From JAXLYX01 sp046351215 (GTDB taxonomy: Bacteria > Myxococcota_A > Polyangia > Polyangiales > Houyiibacteriaceae), in contig JAXLYX010000024.1 of assembly GCA_046351215.1 (NCBI GenBank), forward strand, positions 10,358-74,357: 64,000 nt of DNA. Reading direction: 5' to 3'. Position numbers and translations under genes: made by a program. The notes beneath the pieces are model-generated. The model was not told where the DNA came from, ran no database searches, and saw only the letters and a program-made list of their open reading frames with translations. This document shows positions 59,016-64,000 of the stretch, one piece after another. Each line of letters begins with the position of its first letter. The first letter of the stretch is position 1.

Positions 59016-59137
59016 CGCGGGGGAACGGGGGAAGGCCCCTCGGGTTGACGAACGTCCGGGCCCATGAAATCAGTCCGCGCGCGCGTCGCTCTCGGCCGCA
59101 TTCCGGCCGGGGCGATCACCGATCGGATGCGAACGCC

Positions 59138-60724
59138 ATGAACCTCGGACGACTCCTGCTTGCCTCCGGCTCCCTCTTCCTCCTGGCCGTGGCGGTCGCC
59201 TGCGGCAGTGGGGCGGATCGGAACGCGGCCCGTGACGCCGCCGCGCCGACCTCGACCAGCGCGCCACGCGATGCGGCCGCGCCCGTCGAGTCCGGTCCGC
59301 CCAAGCGCATCTTCGCGAAACGGTTCGTGGTCCACGTATTTGAGTCGCCGAATCGCGAAGCGAAGAAGCTCGGGTACCTGCGGGGAGGAGCCGTCCTCCA
59401 GGCCACCACCGCCACCGCGCTGAGCCGCGAGGGAGGCTGCGTCGGAGGCTGGTACGAGCTTACTACCGGTGGCTTCGTCTGCAACGGACCCGACGTCCAG
59501 ACCTTCGTCGGCAAGCGCCTGCCGGCGGGTCGAGCCGTGCAACCGGATCTCGACGCCCCGCTCCCGTATCAATACGGCGGCCTGCGACGGGAGAGCCCCC
59601 TCTATCGCCGCCTGCCGACCGACGAGGAGGCCGCGCAGTACGAGGGCTACGTGATTCCGGGCGTCGAGCCCGTGGCCGGTGCGGAAGGCGCTGCTCCGGC
59701 CGAGGGGGCGGCCGCTCCGCCCGCGGCCGCGACGCCCGCGCCCGCGCCCGCACCCGTGGCGGGCGCCCAGCCTGCCGAGGGCACCGGAGGGCCGGGCTCG
59801 ACCGCCGTCGTCGAAGAGCCGACGGGTCCACCGACGCTCGCCGACCTCCAGGGCGAGCGCGGCTCGGTCGTCTACCGGCACCTGATGCCCGGCTTCATCG
59901 TCAGTCTCGATCGCACGTTCCGCATCGGCGAGCGCCGCTACTGGCGCACGCAGCAGAACGGCTTCGTGCCCATCGCGCGCGTCGGGCTCCGCCACGGGAG
60001 CGAGTTCCGCGGCGTGGTGATCGACGGTCAGGAATGGGCCCTGCCGATCGCGTTCATGGTCGAGCGCGGTGCCGGCTTCCACACCAAGGACGCGCACGGT
60101 CGCATCCGCGCGGGGCGCGGTCGCATGGCGTACCACGATCGCGTCCGGGTCCTCGGTCGCGAGGACATCGGTGGCACCTCCTACCTCCAGGTCACGGGCG
60201 ATCGCTACGTCCGGGCCTCGGACGTCACCCTGATCGAGGCGCGTCCGCGCCCCGAGGGCGTCGGGCCCGACGAGCAGTGGATCGACGTCGATCTCGCGCA
60301 CCAGACCCTCGTCGCGTACGAGGGCGATCGCCCCGTCTTCGCGACCCTCGTCTCGACGGGCCGGATCCGCGAGCCCGGGGATCCCGAGCTCGATCACCGC
60401 ACCCCCACGGGGACGTTCCGCATCACCGCGAAGCACATCAGCACGGCGATGGACGGCGACAGCGCGGTCGACGGTCCCTACTCGATCGACGACGTGCCCT
60501 ACGTGATGTACTTCCACCAGGCGTACGCGCTGCACTCGGCGTTCTGGCACGATCGCTTCGGTCATCCGAAGAGCCACGGCTGCGTGAACATGGCGCCGGA
60601 GGACGCGAAGTGGGTCTTCCGCTGGAGCCGCCCGACGGTGCAGCCCGGATGGCACGGCGCCTTCACCGCGCCGAACCGGCAGGGCACGGTGGTCGTCGTC
60701 CGCGGGGAGACGCCGGGGAGCTGA
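59138..60724 (+). CDS. L,D-transpeptidase lipoprotein
   Basis: A 528-residue YkuD enzyme with a lipobox (LLAVAVACG, Cys at about 21). An SH3-like region fills residues 45-150, a Pro/Ala linker follows (APAPAPVAGA), then a second beta-rich part and the YkuD domain at about 380-500 with HSAFWHDRFGHPKSHGCVNM; the catalytic Cys is intact. It is probably anchored in the outer or inner membrane facing peptidoglycan. Compare the soluble paralogue at 19976-21301. It should form 3-3 cross-links or fix OMPs to the wall, perhaps the nearby OmpA protein. Confidence 0.92.
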   Translation: MNLGRLLLASGSLFLLAVAVACGSGADRNAARDAAAPTSTSAPRDAAAPVESGPPKRIFAKRFVVHVFESPNREAKKLGYLRGGAVLQATTATALSREGGCVGGWYELTTGGFVCNGPDVQTFVGKRLPAGRAVQPDLDAPLPYQYGGLRRESPLYRRLPTDEEAAQYEGYVIPGVEPVAGAEGAAPAEGAAAPPAAATPAPAPAPVAGAQPAEGTGGPGSTAVVEEPTGPPTLADLQGERGSVVYRHLMPGFIVSLDRTFRIGERRYWRTQQNGFVPIARVGLRHGSEFRGVVIDGQEWALPIAFMVERGAGFHTKDAHGRIRAGRGRMAYHDRVRVLGREDIGGTSYLQVTGDRYVRASDVTLIEARPRPEGVGPDEQWIDVDLAHQTLVAYEGDRPVFATLVSTGRIREPGDPELDHRTPTGTFRITAKHISTAMDGDSAVDGPYSIDDVPYVMYFHQAYALHSAFWHDRFGHPKSHGCVNMAPEDAKWVFRWSRPTVQPGWHGAFTAPNRQGTVVVVRGETPGS

Positions 60725-60839
60725 GCCGCGCCGAGCGACGCGTCACGCGGCCGAATCCTTCCGCCGCGTTCCCGTCTCTCACCTTCGTCGGGCGCGTTCC
60801 CGGGAGATACCGGCGCGCCCGCCCGAGGAGGATGAGGGG

Positions 60840-61484
60840 ATGAACACGGCTCGCTCGAACGGTCTCGCCGCCCTCCTCGTGGGAATCGCGCTCGCGGCCG
60901 TCGCCTCGCTCGCGCGCCCTGCATCCGCGCAGGAGATCCCGACGCGCGGGCTGCGACTCGCCCTCGCCGGAGAGCTCGGCAACGGACGCATGCCCCTCCT
61001 GCCGCCGAACGGAGTCGACAAGCCGAAGGCCGAGGAGAGCCTCCTGCTCGGTGCCCGCATCTCGGCGGACTACGGCTTCGGGGAGCGCCTCTCGCTCGAG
61101 ACGGCGTTCGCCGCCGACTGGTACGCGATGAAGGACTTCGCCGTCTACGAGCTCGACGTCGCACCCCGGATCCGCTGGATAGAGCGCGGATACCGCGAGT
61201 GGTACATCCGACCCGTCGTCGGCGTGGGCTTCGCGGCGCCGGTCGAGACCCACGTCGGCCTCGTCGCGGGGCTCGGCTTCGGCTTCCGACGCCAGCTCAC
61301 GGAGCGCCTCGATGCGTTCGTGGAGATCGGCTACCGCCTGCGCTGGTTCCGGCACTACGACGCCGCCTTCGCGGCGGATACCTGGCAGGGCTACGGGATG
61401 CCCTCGGCCGAGGCCCCGAACGGCCTCGCCTGCTTCCTCGGCGTGACCGCCGGCGTCGGGCTCGGAGTCGGCGGATCGAGGTGA
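60840..61484 (+). CDS. Small outer-membrane beta-barrel protein
   Basis: A 214-residue exported protein: signal peptide ending in ASAQ at about 31, then regular amphipathic strands (LRLALAGELGNG; LLLGARISADYGFG; VEIGYRLRWFRHYD) and a Gly-rich end. It looks like an OmpW- or OmpX-like 8-stranded barrel. The usual C-terminal Phe is lacking. The ATG is preceded by GAGGAGG. The function is unknown. It stands between a transpeptidase and an OmpA protein. Confidence 0.75.
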   Translation: MNTARSNGLAALLVGIALAAVASLARPASAQEIPTRGLRLALAGELGNGRMPLLPPNGVDKPKAEESLLLGARISADYGFGERLSLETAFAADWYAMKDFAVYELDVAPRIRWIERGYREWYIRPVVGVGFAAPVETHVGLVAGLGFGFRRQLTERLDAFVEIGYRLRWFRHYDAAFAADTWQGYGMPSAEAPNGLACFLGVTAGVGLGVGGSR

Positions 61485-61568
61485 GCCCGGGCGCACGGAG
61501 CCGCACCTCCGCGCAGGAACACCTACGATGAATTCCTCTCGCCGTTCGGGTTAGTGTCGGCCGCCCCC

Positions 61569-63941
61569 ATGCGCCGCATCCGATTCCTCGCGGCCGCGTT
61601 CGTCGTGCTCTGTAGCGCGGCGGCGACGGCCCACGCCCAATCCGCCGACGAAGCCGCCCGCGATCTCAACCGCCAGGCCGTCGCAGCCTATCAAGAGCTC
61701 TCCTTCGACGACGCCCGCGCGAAGCTCGAGCAGGCCATCACGGTCTGTCAGCAGCGTACCTGCTCGCCCGAGGTCGCAGCGCGCAGCTACCTGAACCTCG
61801 GCATCGTCACGATGGGGGCGACGAACGATGCTCCTGCGGCGCAGCAGCACTTCGAGCAGGCGCTCCGACTCGATCCGACGATCCAGCTCGAGCCCGAGCT
61901 GAGCACGCCCGAGATCACGGAGCTCTTCGCGCGCGCCCACAGCGGGAGCTCGGTGGTGCGCTCGAGCGGCGCGACGACGGCGAACGTCCTCGGCCTCGTC
62001 CACCATCCCGTGGAGGAGCAGCTCGTCCACACGGCGATCCCGGTCTACGTCGAGGTGCCCCACGGAGTGAGCGTCCCTCGCATGGCCGTGCGGTACCGCG
62101 GCAACGGCATGCGCGCCTTCCGCGAGCGGCCGATGCAACCGATGGTCGAAGGGTTCGGCGTCGAGATCCCCTGCGACGACGCGATGGAGCCCTCCATCGA
62201 CTACTACCTCGTCGCCTACGGCTCCGGCTCGCGCGTGCTCGGCACCGTCGGCTCCGAGCAGAACCCCTACACGGTGCGCATCGTCACGGCGCGGCGTTTC
62301 GCGCCTCCCGCGCTGCCGGGTCGGGCACCGCCCGAGCCTTGCTCCCAGGCCGAGTGCCCTCCGGGCCAGGCGGGCTGCCGCGGCCGCGCGCGCACGCCTG
62401 CGGCGACGGCGGTCGCGGGCGCGCTCGGCGCGACGTGCCGTAGCGATTCGGAGTGCCAGTCGGACCTCCAGTGCCGTGACAACCTCTGCGGGGCGCGCGA
62501 GGCGCCGCGCGAGACGCGCCGCTTCTTCGTCCAGCTCGGTGGCACGCTCGCGATGGCCTCGGCGCACGGCGGCATGGTCGCCGCCGACGACCCGAACCTC
62601 CCGCCCGGCACCGACCCGCAGACGGACGCGGATCCCCGGAACGACAGCTACTACCTCTCGGGGCTGAACGGCTGCGACGCCCCGAGCGGCGAATACTGCG
62701 TGCGCGTCACGACACCCGGCACCGCCTTCGCGTGGGGCGCCGAGCTCAACGCGGGCATCTGGGTGTCCGAGCGGATCGGTGTCGCCGTCCACACCCGCTT
62801 CGCGCCGCAGGCCGGCACCGGCACGCTGAGCCACTTCCTCTTCGGCGTGCGCGGCCACTACCGGCTGATCGTCCCCGACCCCGAGGGGCTCGAGCTCTCG
62901 CTCTTCCTCGGCTTCTCGGGCGGACAGATCCAGGTTCGGCCGAAGCAGGAGCCGACGCCGCCGGCCACCTCGGTCGATCGCCCCTACGCGCAGACCGGCC
63001 TCGCGGGCGCCGAGCTCGGGGCCTCGCTCGCGTACCACTTCAGCCCGACGCTCGGCATCTTCGCGAATCCGTCCGCCTACGTGCTCTTCCCGGACAACGC
63101 GTCGCTCGGCCTGCAGGTCGCCGTCGGCCTCGAGCTCGACTTCGGCCGGGTCGGAGGCGAGGAGCCCGCGCCGCGCGTCGCTCCTCCGCCGCCCGACACG
63201 GACGGCGACGGAATCCGCGATCCCCAGGACGCGTGCGTCACGCTCCCCGAGGATCGCGACGGCTGGCAGGACACCGATGGCTGCCCGGATCCCGACGACG
63301 ACGCCGACGGCGTGCTCGACACCGACGATCGCTGCCAGCACGATCCCGAGGATCGCGACGGCTGGCAGGACGCGGACGGTTGCCCCGACCTCGACAACGA
63401 CGCCGACACGGTGCCCGACACCACGGACCGCTGCCCGAACGATCCCGGCCCCGAGAGCAACGGTGGCTGCCCGGATCCGGACCGCGACGGGGACGGCGTC
63501 CCCGACCGCGTCGACAACTGCCCGGACGAGCCCGGCACCGCCGAGTTCCACGGATGCGCGCAGCGTCAGCTCGTCCTCATCCAGAACGATCGCCTCGAGA
63601 TCCTCGACAAGATCTACTTCCGGACGAACAGCCACGTCATCGACCGGCGCTCCTACCCGCTGCTCGACAACATCGCGCGTGTCATCGCGGCGCATCCCGA
63701 GATCGGCGCCGTGAGCATCGAGGGCCACACCGACGCGCGCGGCGATGCCCGTCGCAACCGCGCGCTCTCGCAGCGCCGCGCGAACTCCGTCATGCAGTAC
63801 CTGGTGCGCCAGGGGCACGTCCCCGCCGATCGTCTGACGGCGACGGGCTACGGACCGGACCGGCCGGTCTACCCGAACGCCACGACCGACGCGGAGAACG
63901 AGGCGAACCGCCGCGTCGAATTCCGGATCGGCTCGCACTGA
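61569..63941 (+). CDS. OmpA-family protein with thrombospondin type 3 repeats
   Basis: A 790-residue cell-envelope protein. After a signal peptide (MRRIRFLAAAFVVLCSAAATAHAQ) come TPR-like helices (about 30-120), a beta domain, a Cys-rich segment (CSQAECPPGQAGC, CRSDSECQSDLQC), a barrel-like region, four or five calcium-binding TSP3 repeats (DTDGDGIRD, DDDADGVLD, DRDGDGVPD, about 540-650) and the OmpA peptidoglycan-binding domain (EGHTDARGDARRNRALSQRRANSV). ATG 61569 starts the signal peptide; GTG 61554 is also possible. It ties the outer membrane to the wall. Confidence 0.93.
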   Translation: MRRIRFLAAAFVVLCSAAATAHAQSADEAARDLNRQAVAAYQELSFDDARAKLEQAITVCQQRTCSPEVAARSYLNLGIVTMGATNDAPAAQQHFEQALRLDPTIQLEPELSTPEITELFARAHSGSSVVRSSGATTANVLGLVHHPVEEQLVHTAIPVYVEVPHGVSVPRMAVRYRGNGMRAFRERPMQPMVEGFGVEIPCDDAMEPSIDYYLVAYGSGSRVLGTVGSEQNPYTVRIVTARRFAPPALPGRAPPEPCSQAECPPGQAGCRGRARTPAATAVAGALGATCRSDSECQSDLQCRDNLCGAREAPRETRRFFVQLGGTLAMASAHGGMVAADDPNLPPGTDPQTDADPRNDSYYLSGLNGCDAPSGEYCVRVTTPGTAFAWGAELNAGIWVSERIGVAVHTRFAPQAGTGTLSHFLFGVRGHYRLIVPDPEGLELSLFLGFSGGQIQVRPKQEPTPPATSVDRPYAQTGLAGAELGASLAYHFSPTLGIFANPSAYVLFPDNASLGLQVAVGLELDFGRVGGEEPAPRVAPPPPDTDGDGIRDPQDACVTLPEDRDGWQDTDGCPDPDDDADGVLDTDDRCQHDPEDRDGWQDADGCPDLDNDADTVPDTTDRCPNDPGPESNGGCPDPDRDGDGVPDRVDNCPDEPGTAEFHGCAQRQLVLIQNDRLEILDKIYFRTNSHVIDRRSYPLLDNIARVIAAHPEIGAVSIEGHTDARGDARRNRALSQRRANSVMQYLVRQGHVPADRLTATGYGPDRPVYPNATTDAENEANRRVEFRIGSH
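63246..63371 (+). repeat. 27-bp perfect direct repeat within TSP3 coding
   Basis: The 27-bp sequence at 63246-63272 recurs exactly at 63345-63371, 99 bp (33 residues) later, encoding a DRDGWQD-containing part. It reveals internal duplication of the TSP3 unit and is a possible recombination site. Confidence 0.8.
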
Positions 63942-63962
63942 GCCTCCGTGGACGCGAGCGGG

Positions 63963-63993
63963 GAGGGCGTCCGGCTACCGGCCGGGCGCCCTC
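63963..63993. terminator. Hairpin after the OmpA-family gene
   Basis: GAGGGCG (63963-63969) and CGCCCTC (63987-63993) form the outer stem, and inner CCGG/CCGG pairing closes the loop. It starts 21 bp after the OmpA stop. No T-run is visible before the window ends. Confidence 0.5.
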
Positions 63994-64000
63994 GTCGCGT

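Overview
The window is uniformly GC-rich (about 70% by eye) and densely coded on both strands, with mostly short gaps. Several genes point to a myxobacterium (phylum Myxococcota, probably the class Polyangia): an mglB-mglA polarity operon whose MglA is almost identical in wording to the Myxococcus protein, a second MglA-like GTPase, two Ser/Thr kinases with an N-terminal zinc ribbon, an FHA/sigma-54 regulator, many lipoproteins and beta-barrel proteins, and Asp/Ala/Pro-rich linkers. The phylum is an inference from these genes; no rRNA is present. I saw no IS element, prophage, CRISPR array or tRNA.

Layout. 1-7.4 kb: end of a secreted Cys-rich protein, a diacylglycerol-kinase-like protein, an Lgt-like membrane protein, mglBA, an SppA-type protease, a lipoprotein, the second MglA-like GTPase and a small acidic protein. 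7.7-13.2 kb: a zinc-ribbon kinase, a DUF2752 protein, and the glycine cleavage genes gcvT-gcvH-gcvPA. 13.3-22.6 kb: sigma-54 regulator, orphan Memo-like protein, Gre-type factor, thioredoxin-like protein, a dehydrogenase, a TetR regulator with a clear operator, a zinc-ribbon membrane protein, an L,D-transpeptidase, a DUF2505 protein and an ArsC/LMW-phosphatase. 22.7-26.2 kb: a coherent hydroxylase module, AlkB-type monooxygenase plus [2Fe-2S]/FAD reductase, divergent from an AraC regulator. 26.2-33.5 kb: MocR regulator divergent from a GNAT enzyme, a flippase-like membrane protein, and the run mutL-miaA-AcpH-like, followed by a lipoprotein peroxiredoxin.

33.6-45.3 kb: kinase plus outer-membrane protein, mutS2, a nucleotidyltransferase with a small overlapping partner, an unusual SppA fused to a beta-barrel-like domain, and a phosphodiesterase-type lipoprotein with a helical-repeat partner. 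45.6-52.5 kb: a secreted lipase with its dedicated foldase, an alcohol dehydrogenase with a thioesterase, an unknown protein, a TonB-like protein and a second Lgt-like protein. 52.6-64 kb: enolase, an unknown protein, a biotin-carboxylase-like protein that seems to have lost its active site, ybeY, an HU-type protein with a palindrome-rich upstream region, an unknown TonB-like-anchored protein, a second L,D-transpeptidase, a small OMP and a large OmpA protein with thrombospondin-type-3 repeats.

Two general features stand out. First, several genes on both strands have a TTGnnn-N17-TAnnnT promoter placed so that the start codon falls at or within about 10 nt of the expected transcription start, which suggests frequent leaderless or nearly leaderless mRNAs. 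Second, much of the window serves the cell envelope (proteases, transpeptidases, OMPs, lipoproteins, Lgt-like proteins), mixed with housekeeping DNA repair and central metabolism. All functions are assigned by reading the sequence; no database search was run.
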